From contig OX463806.1 in NCBI GenBank assembly GCA_949825045.1, positions 40,076,208 to 40,140,207 of the forward strand: a DNA stretch of 64,000 bases, given 5' to 3'. The notes beneath the pieces are model-generated. The model was not told where the DNA came from. It did no database searches and worked only from the letters and a program-made list of their open reading frames with translations. The translations under genes and the position numbers were made by a program. Shown one piece after another: positions 34,756 to 44,966 of this stretch (the first letter of the stretch is position 1; every line of letters starts with the position of its first letter). This stretch comes from Argyresthia goedartella. Taxonomy: Eukaryota; Arthropoda; Insecta; Lepidoptera; Argyresthiidae.

Positions 34756-37755
34756 CTATACAAGAAATTTTATTAAATGTTCTGTTTCATTGTAGCTTAA
34801 ACTCTTAAGCCATTCGATTAAGACCTTTTTACACTCAAAGTTTGTTTTAGGGTCTATGTCTAGTTTTTTGTTAATTTTATTATATAAAAGTGCAGATTGT
34901 TTTGCCATTTGGCAACTAGCAAAAGTAGTCCTTGTGCGAACCATTTGTGAAACATTTCCATTTCTCTTCTTTTTATAAATATTTATATCAAATAATAGGG
35001 ACTTGTGCAGTCTAAGAATGATGCGTAGGATATATAAACGTCTTACTGAGAGCATATCACAAAGGGCATACAGAGATGCTGTAGGGAACCGATATGGCTT
35101 AAATAATATAGTTTTTAGTAAGGCTCGTTGTGCTCTTTCCAGTTCTATAAATTTTGTCTTGGAAGTCCCGCCCCAAACCGGAATGCAATAGGTTAGTATT
35201 GACTGTGCTAGTGCTGTATATATTTTAAATATCAGTTCTTTATTTGCTACATGGCGCAGGACCTTAAAAACCCAAATCATCTTCCTAGTCCTAGCCACCA
35301 AAAGATCTATATGGGCGTGCCACGATAGCCTTTGGTCAATCGTGACACCCAAATATTTGACAGCAGGTACCCGAGTTATTGTGGGGCAATCGCAGTTACT
35401 GGAAAAAGGGATCTCACAATTATGAATTTTTAAGCCGAAGCTACTATCTGGCTGTCCACGGCTATTGATCGAGAAACAAATGTAATTAGTCTTGCTGGTA
35501 TTTAGGGTTAACAGGTTAGTTTCAAGCCATCTAGCGACCTCGGCGAGTCCTATTTCAGCATGATTATAAACATTTCGCCAATTTGAGCCTGAAAATACTA
35601 CCGCTGTGTCATCTGCATATGAGAAGATATGACCACTACAGACATTGATACTACCTAAATCGTAAAGATAGATCAGGAAGAGAGTCGGTCCAAGGACACT
35701 TCCCTGAGGAACGCCAAAAGTAATGTCATCACAGTCACTGAGCTTACTCCCTATTTTGACACTCTGTTTCCGCTCACTCATGTAGTCCCGGAGCAGTTTC
35801 AGTGGGATACCCCTAATTCCAACAAGCTCAAGTTTCCTGATCATAATGGGAACAGCCACGGTATCAAAGGCCTTTTTGAGGTCTAAAAATACAGTGAGGC
35901 ACTTTTTTCCAGCATCCAAATTCTTAACTATTATAGAGCTCAGAGCTGCCACAGCGTCCTCTGTGGATTTACCTGGTCTGAACCCAAACTGTGAGCTAGG
36001 TAGTATATTAAATTCTTCTAAATATTGTACTAATCTATTATTTAGTATTTTCTCTACAATTTTTGAAATCGCTGGCAACACTGATATCGGCCTGTAATTG
36101 TTTATGTCTAGCCTGTCTTCGCCACCTTTAAAAACAGGCGTGATAATTGACCTTTTAAAGGCTGCAGGAAAAATGCCTTTTGCAAAACATAAATTTGTTA
36201 AATAACTAATCAAAGGCACAACTATTTGTTTTGCAAGCTTGAGAAATTTGGTTGTGACATTATCCCACCCCGGAGCACTGTCAGTTTTAAGGCTCATTAG
36301 AATGCTATGAATCTCTTCAGGAAAAGTTTCTAATAAAAGAAAGGAGGAGCACTGCCTGTTATTTATAGAGTTATCTTTTTTAACTGACGCATTTCTATTA
36401 AAACCCTTTGTTATATTTTCTGCCAGAGTTTTTCCAATATTACTGAAATATTTATTTATTTTATTAATCGATTCTGCCGATGTCGCACATGTGTTTAATA
36501 AAACAGTATTGTCAGCTTTATTACTAGTTATGTTAGTTATATCTTTGATATTCCTCCAGAGAACCCTAGAGTTTTTTGTAGAATCTAAAAGTTTTTGCCT
36601 ATCATACGTTCTTTTCAATTTCTTAACTAATTTGTTACAATAATTTCTATATCTTTTAAATGTTAAAATAAGTATTTCATTGTTTGGATCAGTTTTTAGT
36701 TCATTTTGCATTTTATTTCTATTTTTAATGCATCTTAAGATTCCAGGGGTAATCCAAGGTTTAATAATTCTTTTGTTTTTAGAAATTGTTACAATTGTTG
36801 TATTTTGTTCTATAGTTTCCGAAATGTTACTAATTAGTTCACTAGCCAACAAGTTAGGGTCTTCACAAGTAAGTAAGTAAGAAAAATCTTTTTTGCTCAA
36901 AGACTCAACAGATTTTTGGTAGTCAGTAATGGTTTTTGTTTTTGCGCAGACATATTTATGTTTTAAGTAACTAAGATCAAGAAGTACCATAAGGTGATCC
37001 GTAATACTAGTATTTAATACTGCAATTTTTGCCTGACATGTTTGTTTATTAATTTTAAGAAAAAAATGATCTAAGCAGTTTTCTTTTCTAGTGGGGTAGT
37101 AATGACCTGAGAATAATCCGTGCAAAGCAAGCATATTAAGGTAGTTGGATCGATTATTGTAGTCATAGTTTTGATTTACTGAAGAAATTATATTAATATT
37201 TAAGTCGCCGGTAAGTACAACATTTCTATTCCTATTTAATGTATCTAGATGTAAGTTCAAAGAGTTTATAAAATTATCTGCATTTGAGTTAGATGGAGAG
37301 CGATATATTCCTAAAATAATGTTATTACCAATCTTAATTTGTAGACACGAAGCATGTTCTAACTTAATTTCTTTGACATTGGCTGTTACAGATTTCTTCA
37401 CGTAAACCACAACTCCATCATTTTGGTTCAAATGGTATGTTGTGGCAAACGAGGTATAGTTTTTAAGACAGGGGATTGGCTTATCTGGGCTAATACGGCA
37501 TTCTGTTAAAACTAATACATCAGGACAAGTTTTTAGGCTAGAAAGAGTACCTTCTAAATCATTAATGTTTCCATATATACTTCTTATGTTTTGTGTTATT
37601 ACTGTCAATCCCTTGTCTATATTAGATACATGTGAGGTCAGGTTTTCAATGTTACATTGAAAAGCCTGCGCTACCTCAGAGTTGTCTATCTCGCTTAAGG
37701 TTTCAAGGGGCCTATCCATTATAAAGTGCGGTGGAAAACAAGCCATACGTTTCAA
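34756..37755 (-). CDS. LINE ORF2, endonuclease plus reverse transcriptase, uninterrupted
   Basis: An uninterrupted 999-codon frame. The endonuclease spans about residues 50-262: TQNIRSI (54), VLTECRI (82), VLTGDLNINI (180), LDHFF (228) and SITDHLMVLL (250). The RT spans about 440-850: SAPGWDNVTTKFLK (493), NNYRPISVLPAISK (552), SQFGFRPGKSTED (588), FLDLKKAFDTV (623), FGVPQGSVLGP (680), FSYADDTAVV (711) and a later KYLGVTIDQRLSW. The C-terminal part with LRRLY-type helices is complete. Both RT Asp residues of YADD and the motif A Asp are present. Length and motif set suit the Jockey/CR1 side of the LINE tree; the exact clade is not decided. It is the only undamaged full ORF2 in the window. Confidence 0.92.
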   Translation of the reverse strand: MKRMACFPPHFIMDRPLETLSEIDNSEVAQAFQCNIENLTSHVSNIDKGLTVITQNIRSIYGNINDLEGTLSSLKTCPDVLVLTECRISPDKPIPCLKNYTSFATTYHLNQNDGVVVYVKKSVTANVKEIKLEHASCLQIKIGNNIILGIYRSPSNSNADNFINSLNLHLDTLNRNRNVVLTGDLNINIISSVNQNYDYNNRSNYLNMLALHGLFSGHYYPTRKENCLDHFFLKINKQTCQAKIAVLNTSITDHLMVLLDLSYLKHKYVCAKTKTITDYQKSVESLSKKDFSYLLTCEDPNLLASELISNISETIEQNTTIVTISKNKRIIKPWITPGILRCIKNRNKMQNELKTDPNNEILILTFKRYRNYCNKLVKKLKRTYDRQKLLDSTKNSRVLWRNIKDITNITSNKADNTVLLNTCATSAESINKINKYFSNIGKTLAENITKGFNRNASVKKDNSINNRQCSSFLLLETFPEEIHSILMSLKTDSAPGWDNVTTKFLKLAKQIVVPLISYLTNLCFAKGIFPAAFKRSIITPVFKGGEDRLDINNYRPISVLPAISKIVEKILNNRLVQYLEEFNILPSSQFGFRPGKSTEDAVAALSSIIVKNLDAGKKCLTVFLDLKKAFDTVAVPIMIRKLELVGIRGIPLKLLRDYMSERKQSVKIGSKLSDCDDITFGVPQGSVLGPTLFLIYLYDLGSINVCSGHIFSYADDTAVVFSGSNWRNVYNHAEIGLAEVARWLETNLLTLNTSKTNYICFSINSRGQPDSSFGLKIHNCEIPFSSNCDCPTITRVPAVKYLGVTIDQRLSWHAHIDLLVARTRKMIWVFKVLRHVANKELIFKIYTALAQSILTYCIPVWGGTSKTKFIELERAQRALLKTILFKPYRFPTASLYALCDMLSVRRLYILRIILRLHKSLLFDINIYKKKRNGNVSQMVRTRTTFASCQMAKQSALLYNKINKKLDIDPKTNFECKKVLIEWLKSLSYNETEHLIKFLV

Positions 37756-38110
37756 TAGGTTGCTGATAAGTAGTTATTCTAAGTTTGTCACAGTATAATA
37801 AGTTTGTCTTCTTAAGTATTGAGAGAACAATCAGCTTATTTTCAAAAATAACTTGAGTGTAGGTTGATTTCGAATTGTGAGTAGGGTAAGAGTTTGTGTA
37901 TGTGTATTTGTGTGAGTGAGGATTTATTGGGATGTATTTTTTTATTTGCGATTTTTGTAGCGTGTAACTTATCTGTTTAGTATGAGTGTATAAAGAGGCT
38001 TTACTTATAAAAAAAGAGTATAGCAGTAGCATCATCCGAATAACAAAATAAAAACCTTGGCGAACAAATACCTTATTGGCTAAGCTGATGAGCCTGCGAT
38101 TCACCATCTT

Positions 38111-38527
38111 TACCGACGGTTACCATTTTTACCACTTTGATTCGTTCCACAACGCTTCGATGTCCGTCTGTCCGTCTGTCTCTCCGTCAGTCAATAACCT
38201 TTTTCTATCGAACGCGTGGGGTTATCAAGTTGAAATTAATATCGAACAATCAACTCTGTGGTCTCAAGTTGTAAAAAACACTAACTTTTTATAGGTCAAT
38301 GCAATCAAAAGATACCGCCCTATATATCACAATTTAGCAGAAATTGCCTGATATGTGGAAGGGAGGCAAAACCTATAGAGTTCTTGTCGAGCATTAAGTA
38401 AAAAAATCTGAAAAATTAAAATTTGAAGTTCACCCAAAAAAAAATGTGATTTATGCGGAACCATCTTTTTTATTTCTATTTACATTACTTTTATACAGTG
38501 TTAACTCTTCTCCATTTTCTCACTGCA
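38111..38527. other. No gene; repeat-like sequence
   Basis: Starts with a ttaccgacggttaccatttt motif and a gtccgtctgtccgtctgtct run typical of insect repeats. No exon or terminal repeat could be defined. Confidence 0.4.
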
Positions 38528-38745
38528 CATTTATTAATTGCTAAACATAAACATTGATTACTATTATACAGACAGATAAACTCTGTGCCCACAATAGGGG
38601 GGAACCAGAAATAGCAACATCACGCACATAAACATCCAAGAACTAGGGATGTTTTCTTTCTCCCCAGGCAGGATTCGAACCCGCGGGGAACGTCACGTGG
38701 GAGTCAGAGCCTCGAACCGCAACGTCATAGAGGTCGATATTGGCA
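38528..38745 (-). mobile_element. tRNA-derived SINE, family 1 copy
   Basis: Minus-strand order of parts equals that of 9842-10085: gacctctatgacgttgcgg, B box GGTTCGAATCC, then cttggatgtttatgtgcgtg. Divergence from the other copy is substantial, so it is old. Confidence 0.65.
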
Positions 38746-38940
38746 CTAATCTGATATTCCCTTACATTTAGTCGGCTAATTAGAGGCCACCCTTAAAAAC
38801 CCCTTAAACCCCTCAAAATACTGCGATTTTTTGAGGGATCGCGGTTTTGATCCTTATGATGCCATGGTAATAAAATTCAAAACTTCATAACCTATAACGG
38901 GATTTTGGTACTCTAGCACCCAAGTGTGATCAAGTGGAAA

Positions 38941-38966
38941 TAGCTTCCCACATATGTGGGAAGCTA
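38941..38966. repeat. Perfect 26-bp palindrome
   Basis: Half-site TAGCTTCCCACAT followed directly by its exact inverse, with no loop. No coding context. Confidence 0.95.
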
Positions 38967-39946
38967 TAACGACAATCCAAATACACAGACGGCTAATAAA
39001 ATTAAGTGCCACTCAAATGTAATACTGATGCTGTCATTTCATGAGCGAGGACAGTGACAGGCTGACAGCACGTCTTTGAGTGGCTGACGGCCACTTTGAG
39101 ATGCCGGTTGTGTGTCCGACGGTGTCCGAACAATAGAAAAAGCGTCGGTTTCTGAATTGAGAAAATCACTAACTTAATACCTACCGAATTATGGTTGTCC
39201 CGCTCTTTCTTGTGACTCTGCGGATACAGAACGATATAGGTCGCGCAACGAATTAAGAGCGCTGGGCGACGTTGGTGGAAATTACTGCGCATATTACAGG
39301 TATTGAAAAGTGACTAGTGCGCATTCAAGGCCACCGCTCATAATTTGTGAAGCGAAGTGAACTTAAAAGTATTTGATCTCAAGAAGAAAGTGATCGAGTC
39401 AAAAGGCATCGAACCTCCTTGGCATACCGATCGATAAGTTGTCCGATGGTCTGTTGCGAGCGTACCGCACAGTCCGGTGTCCGGACCGGACAAATCCGAT
39501 TGTCTGTTAGTACTTTTAAGTTGCAAGGTACATTTTTTGTAGTACACCTTAAAACAACATACGCCAATCAACAGGGAGGATAATTACAAAAAACAAATGC
39601 TCTTGACTAAATGTCGAAAATAATATACGTGCTGATGTATTTCTGTTTGAAGGTGTAAAATAAAATAAAAAAAACTATAAACTGAAATATGTCTGACATT
39701 TTGTGAAAGAGTATTTGTTGTTTGTAATTATCTTCTCTGTCGATTGGCGTATATTTCATAGATGTACACCAAAATACGTCATTTTAGGTAATTGCAACTT
39801 AGGTAGGTATGCCAGGCACCATACAAAAAGGTTCGAAGTCCTTTCAACCACAAGACACTTCTTCTACATCAAATTCCAGAAAGTTTAATGTTCTGCTGAC
39901 CGTACGCGTATTTCCTTATCCTTATTAAATTCGTCACCTCGTCGTC
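38967..39946. other. No gene recognised
   Basis: Several short open frames exist on both strands but none has family similarity or splice context. No transposon end is recognised up to the target duplication of the RTE fragment. Confidence 0.4.
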
Positions 39947-39960
39947 GTGACCAAATCAAT

Positions 39961-40319
39961 CTTCTTCTTCTTCAGCATGTTCTTGTCCACTGCTGGCCTC
40001 ATATGCCTCCCCAATTGACCGCCAATTTTCGTCCATGTCGGGCCGGCTGTACCCCTGATGTCATCGGACCATCGTGCCGCAGGTCTTCCAACACTTCTCT
40101 TTCCTGTACGGGGCCTCCAGGACAGAACTTTAGAGCCCCATCTTCCGTCGTTTCTGCGACATGATGTGACCTGCCCTTTGCCATTTAAGTCGCGCTACAC
40201 GTTTCCCTACATCGGTGACTTTGGTGCGTTGGCGAATGAGTTCGTTCCGTTTCATGTCGCGACGGGATACTCCGAGCATCGACCTTTCCATTGCTCTTTG
40301 TGTGACTTTCAGTTTTTTT
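39961..40319 (-). mobile_element. 5'-truncated RTE LINE with 14-bp target duplication
   Basis: GTGACCAAATCAAT flanks the insert at 39947-39960 and 40320-40333. On the minus strand it reads KVTQRAMERSMLGVSRRD, then ELIRQRTKVTDVGKRVARLK and WQRAGHI, the conserved C-terminus of RTE-type LINE ORF2. A frameshifted end with a WxxI segment follows, then a (GAA)n-type tail (cttcttcttcttc on the plus strand). Only the last 120 or so codons are present. Clean target duplication and tail show a classic target-primed insertion. Confidence 0.9.
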
Positions 40320-40472
40320 GTGACCAAATCAATACGGTTATCGATGACTTCAGCCTATTGTGTAAATATTGTCATACATAATAATCGCCGTAACCATATT
40401 GGCCTCGTCAACAGTTGGCGACGAATGCAATTCGCTTACGGTGCAAGTTTCTTATGCAGTTTGCTCGTCCTA

Positions 40473-40724
40473 TGGCGGCTCTACACTCGCGCGCGACGTC
40501 GCGCGCGAGGCCGCGAAACGTGAGTGTGGATGCCGTTCGCGTGTTATTGTCGCAGTCGCGGCTGTTTCCGCAAGTTGTCGGTTTTTTGTCCCGCGACAAA
40601 GGAGTCCGCGACGAGCGCGACCTAGACTGTGAACGGCTGCGAGTGTGGAAAGGGCAGTATGTCGCGCCGTGACGTCGCGGCGCGAACCTCGTGCGACGTC
40701 GCGCGCGATGTGTGGAGCTCGCAT
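40473..40724. mobile_element. GC-rich MITE
   Basis: The left end, cgcgcgcgacgtcgcgcgcg at about 40488, pairs with the right end, cgacgtcgcgcgcgatgtgt at about 40694. Outer parts (tggcggctctacact and its imperfect inverse) extend the arms to about 37 bp. The interior is very GC-rich for this window. Open frames crossing it on both strands are by-products of composition. Confidence 0.65.
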
Positions 40725-41229
40725 TAAACGTATCGATCTTGTCCCCTTTTAATTTATTTTTCCTTTTTGAAGGAATATTAACGTTATGCCATTGCAATTA
40801 AATATTGTCTTACATGTCATAGATAAGTAGCATGGGCTTTTGTCGGTGTAAAATAAATCGTTGCAAAGAAATAATGATAAATGAATTTGCATATGTACGG
40901 ATAAGGAAATACTCCAACCGTACGCATAGACAATAATCATGGGCAAGCTAATACCTATCTCATAGTAACTAACCAAGATTTCTTACACATTCTTGTCTAT
41001 ATTAGCAAAACATGATAAATTCACTTGTTTTCATTGTTATCATTATCGAAATCATGCACTAAAAGCAAAAAAAAACTTGAGTATGTAACTTGAGTAACTT
41101 GAGTAGAGAAACACGTTGCTGTTGGCCCCACGCTACGATACGAACATACTCATAGGATAGAAGGAGTTATTAAAAAATAATGCAAGAATTTAATTGAAAC
41201 AAAAAAGCCAAAATCTGTTTATATTCCAG
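40725..41229. other. No gene; presumed serpin intron
   Basis: AT-rich sequence with a short acttgagta repeat near 41080-41103. It ends with a tattccag acceptor before the serpin exon at 41230. Confidence 0.45.
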
Positions 41230-41428
41230 CGACTCCCTCCAACTCCCTGGTGAGAATCTTCAACGGTATGTATTCCGAGGCGTTTGGAAGAAACCCTTCG
41301 ACAAGGTGGAGGATGGCCTCTTCTACAAGTCATCGTCAGAAAAGGGTAGCACCCCGTTGATGAAGAGCATCGGAAACTTCAAAACGTTGCCTGAGCTGGA
41401 CAGTGAGGCTATCGAGATACCTACCTTA
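41230..41428 (+). pseudogene. Serpin internal exon (copy 1, complete 5' side)
   Basis: After a tattccag acceptor the frame reads QRYVFRGVWKKPFDKVEDGL, FYKSSSEKGSTPLMKSIGNF and LPELDSEAIEIP. This matches the serpin central sheet segment (form FKGxWxxPF ... FYxxxxxKxxxxxM). TGA follows at 41429, and the only nearby donor (gtaag at 41433) lies after that stop, so the exon is probably defective. Its codons from 41281 onward are repeated in the tandem copy at 43223. Confidence 0.7.
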
Positions 41429-41749
41429 TGATGTAAGATACGTATATGTAAGATACCTTATATGTGTTGTGTATGTGTGACTTACATAAAGCTCGCGCCA
41501 AATAGGTATACACATATACGATAAATAGATATCAACAAAGGTAATAATAACTTCTTCTAGATGAAGGTATCGCCATAATGTATTTAAATAACTGACAGCA
41601 ATCCATGTCAACCTGACCATTTGCAGGATGTGCATTTCGTTAGTTCCATTATCCCTCTCAATAGCCGTAAAAAATATGGGTATAAAAATCCAAATTGTCA
41701 TGGCGGCCAGCCACATTACCGATTATTTTATGAGTCTAAACAGTCAGAC

Positions 41750-41787
41750 AAAAACGTTTTGGATGTAAACACATCCAAAACGTTTTT
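41750..41787. repeat. 17-bp hairpin in duplicated intron
   Basis: Arms AAAAACGTTTTGGATGT and exact inverse around a 4-base loop aaac. Repeated at 43692-43729 in unit 2. Confidence 0.9.
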
Positions 41788-42832
41788 GCGAGAGATAAGA
41801 TATTTTGCGTAGTCAACCTGTATGTATGTTTTCTATTCTCGTAAGTAAGTTACATTAATGTTTTAGTTTCTATACCGCTAGTTAAACAAGCGTTTAATTA
41901 TTCCACATATAGGTAAGGTTAACTAGTTTAGAACGTTGAACATCGCATGATTCGTTTATATTTGCAACTAAGTAGTTTAGGAAAATGATTTATGTTTAAG
42001 TATTCTGGCAGCGTGAGAAAATTTTGCTGTTTTGTTCGTCGAGATATACCTATCTACCATCTATTTCATTGCCAGTGAGAGCTGTCATTACATCAAGACA
42101 ATTGAGAAAGTTGTTTTCCTTTTTGATATCTTTACTTTATAGCATTGTTAATTATGAGACAAAGAGTTACTTAAGCGCATTATCTCTCAATATTTATTAG
42201 CCATAGGGGCAGTTGTTCCGTCCCCGGATAAAAAGTCAGATAACTTTATTTGACATTTCACACAGACAAATTCTGTGAAATTCCTAGGATAGACAGTCAG
42301 ATAACATTATTTGACATTTCGCACGAACAAAATCTGTCAAAATCGTTTCGGTTGATACATATATTATAAATAAAAAAGAATTTCAAAATCAGGTTGCAAA
42401 AATGTTAGCCTCAGAATTTTAGCCAATCGTAAATATGTGGAGCTAGGTTAAGTATAGCGTAGTGTACCTGCACCTACTTAATTGTTATGTCTCAGTGCGA
42501 ACGAATAAACGGGCAAATAAACGATTGAACAATCGGCACATAGTCAACCAAAGGGAGTGTTGAATCAGGCACAATGCGTGTGCAAATCTGAGTGTAGCAA
42601 ATGTCAACCCCCTGATTCGACAGCCAAATCTATGCAATTTAAGTAAAATTTTGTTTTAAATGTGAAAGTTTGGATGACAAAGATTATCATAGTTTTATGA
42701 TTTAATGAGAGATTAAGAGATATATTATATAGATTAGATATTCCAAATGCCTTTAAAACATCCTCATGTTATCCTTTGTAAGTAATTCTAGATTCTTAAT
42801 CACTGACTATTTACTTTCTTAAACATCATCAG

Positions 42833-43024
42833 AAGTCCATCAACCCGAAGAAGAATTGGAGTCGCTCAAAAATTTGTCTCATACTGAAGCGAAGCCGTCA
42901 CGAAATTGTCAACGAATTCTCCGTGGAGTATCCATTCCTGTTCTTCATACTGGACCGTATTGACAACCTCATCGCTGTAGCTGGCAACGTCACGGGTCCA
43001 CAACAACAGCCTACGCCATTTTAA
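42833..43024 (+). CDS. Serpin terminal exon, copy 1
   Basis: After an atcatcag acceptor the frame reads NWSRSKICLILKRSRHEIVN, then FSVEYPFLFFILDRIDNLIA and ends VAGNVTGPQQQPTPF with TAA at 43022. The YPFLFFI-D-x-x-x-N block followed by a short hydrophobic G-N/R-V tail is the strand 4B/5B C-terminus shared by all serpins. In lepidopteran serpin-1 genes, alternative last exons encode different reactive loops. Here the part before FSVEYP (basic, with KRSR) lies where the reactive-site loop would be, but it does not follow the usual hinge, so function is doubtful. Confidence 0.65.
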   Translation, partial: KSINPKKNWSRSKICLILKRSRHEIVNEFSVEYPFLFFILDRIDNLIAVAGNVTGPQQQPTPF

Positions 43025-43222
43025 ATTTAAAAACAAAACGTTCGATTAAAAAATATTAGTTTTAATCTGGAGGAGTTTCAATCTCAATGGGATTTTTTCA
43101 GAGCAGGGTTTTATCAAAATCTAACAGATGACGCTGTAGACGGCCTATTTTGGTCATAGAGTAAATTATATCAGTCAGCGTCTTGATCTACGCAAAACCA
43201 CACGTCTTGCCACTGTGTCGGA

Positions 43223-43370
43223 CGTTTGGAAGAAACCCTTCGACAAGGTGGAGGATGGCCTCTTCTACAAGTCATCGTCAGAAAAGGGTAGCACCCCGTT
43301 GATGAAGAGCATCGGAAACTTCAAAACGTTGCCTGAGCTGGACAGTGAGGCTATCGAGATACCTACCTTA
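43223..43370 (+). pseudogene. Serpin internal exon, copy 2, lacking 5' end
   Basis: Identical in the part present to 41281-41428 (WKKPFDKVEDGLFYK onward) but starts at the duplication junction with no splice acceptor, so it cannot be spliced normally. Confidence 0.8.
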
Positions 43371-44774
43371 TGATGTAAGATACGTATATGTAAGATACCT
43401 TATATGTGTTGTGTATGTGTGACTTACATACAGCTCGCGCCAAATAGGTATACACATATACGATAAATAGATATCAACAAAGGTAATAATAACTTCTTCT
43501 AGATGAAGGTATCGCCATAATGTATTTAAATAACTGACAGCAATCCATGTCAACCTGACCATTTGCAGGATGTGCATTTCGTTAGTTCCATTATCCCTCT
43601 CAATAGCCGTAAAAAATATGGGTATAAAAATCCAAATTGTCATGGCGGCCAGCCACATTACCGATTATTTTATGAGTCTAAACAGTCAGACAAAAACGTT
43701 TTGGATGTAAACACATCCAAAACGTTTTTGCGAGAGATAAGATATTTTGCGTAGTCAACCTGTATGTATGTTTTCTATTCTCGTAAGTAAGTTACATTAA
43801 TGTTTTAGTTTCTATACCGCTAGTTAAACAAGCGTTTAATTATTCCACATATAGGTAAGGTTAACTAGTTTAGAACGTTGAACATCGCATGATTCGTTTA
43901 TATTTGCAACTAAGTAGTTTAGGAAAATGATTTATGTTTAAGTATTCTGGCAGCGTGAGAAAATTTTGCTGTTTTGTTCGTCGAGATATACCTATCTACC
44001 ATCTATTTCATTGCCAGTGAGAGCTGTCATTACATCAAGACAATTGAGAAAGTTGTTTTCCTTTTTGATATCTTTACTTTATAGCATTGTTAATTATGAG
44101 ACAAAGAGTTACTTAAGCGCATTATCTCTCAATATTTATTAGCCATAGGGGCAGTTGTTCCGTCCCCGGATAAAAAGTCAGATAACTTTATTTGACATTT
44201 CACACAGACAAATTCTGTGAAATTCCTAGGATAGACAGTCAGATAACATTATTTGACATTTCGCACGAACAAAATCTGTCAAAATCGTTTCGGTTGATAC
44301 ATATATTATAAATAAAAAAGAATTTCAAAATCAGGTTGCAAAAATGTTAGCCTCAGAATTTTAGCCAATCGTAAATATGTGGAGCTAGGTTAAGTATAGC
44401 GTAGTGTACCTGCACCTACTTAATTGTTATGTCTCAGTGCGAACGAATAAACGGGCAAATAAACGATTGAACAATCGGCACATAGTCAACCAAAGGGAGT
44501 GTTGAATCAGGCACAATGCGTGTGCAAATCTGAGTGTAGCAAATGTCAACCCCCTGATTCGACAGCCAAATCTATGCAATTTAAGTAAAATTTTGTTTTA
44601 AATGTGAAAGTTTGGATGACAAAGATTATCATAGTTTTATGATTTAATGAGAGATTAAGAGATATATTATATAGATTAGATATTCCAAATGCCTTTAAAA
44701 CATCCTCATGTTATCCTTTGTAAGTAATTCTAGATTCTTAATCACTGACTATTTACTTTCTTAAACATCATCAG

Positions 44775-44966
44775 AAGTCCATCAACCCGAAGAAGAATTG
44801 GAGTCGCTCAAAAATTTGTCTCATACTGAAGCGAAGCCGTCACGAAATTGTCAACGAATTCTCCGTGGAGTATCCATTCCTGTTCTTCATACTGGACCGT
44901 ATTGACAACCTCATCGCTGTAGCTGGCAACGTCACGGGTCCACAACAACAGCCTACGCCATTTTAA
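44775..44966 (+). CDS. Serpin terminal exon, copy 2
   Basis: Appears base-for-base equal to 42833-43024, including the acceptor and stop. A transcript from the upstream serpin exon could in principle use either last exon. As both encode the same peptide, this gives no protein diversity. Confidence 0.65.
   Translation, partial: KSINPKKNWSRSKICLILKRSRHEIVNEFSVEYPFLFFILDRIDNLIAVAGNVTGPQQQPTPF

Larger units (their letters stand above)
34375..38102 (-). mobile_element. LINE with open ORF2 and 8-bp target duplication (family F)
   Basis: ACCATCTT occurs at 34367-34374 and 38103-38110, directly bordering the element. Its 3' end (low coordinates) carries a tandem tail seen on the plus strand as caattcaaattcaaattc. 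Between tail and ORF2 stop lies a 3' UTR containing a 147-bp (GT)n run. Upstream of ORF2 (37756-38102) is only about 350 bp with no ORF1-like product, so the copy is either 5'-truncated or of a one-ORF type. It sits in the presumed intron between serpin exons. Confidence 0.8.
41281..43222 (+). repeat. 1942-bp tandem duplication, unit 1
   Basis: Unit 1 of a head-to-tail duplication. It starts inside a serpin exon at cgtttggaagaaacc and ends gccactgtgtcgga. It contains most of one serpin exon, a long intron and the terminal serpin exon. Unit 2 starts at the next base. The period is 1942 bp, confirmed at many points. The only difference I noticed is A at 41489 versus C at 43431. Confidence 0.95.

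Noticed and set aside
34309..34776. Cys-Val repeat protein on the plus strand
   Set aside because: Produced by the (TG)n microsatellite in the LINE 3' UTR.
37712..38107. Minus-strand frame upstream of the 999-codon LINE ORF2 as a possible ORF1
   Set aside because: No zinc knuckle, PHD, coiled coil or FP-type signal, and low-complexity Tyr/Thr/Ser content. More likely 5' UTR.
40408..40797. Several overlapping Arg/Ser-rich frames on both strands
   Set aside because: They coincide with the GC-rich MITE and are due to base composition.
41426..41716. Hydrophobic 96-codon minus-strand frame (WLAAMTIWIFIPIFFTAI), repeated at 43368-43658
   Set aside because: It might be a chemoreceptor fragment, but it lies in a serpin intron, has no recognised motif, and its repetition only reflects the tandem duplication.
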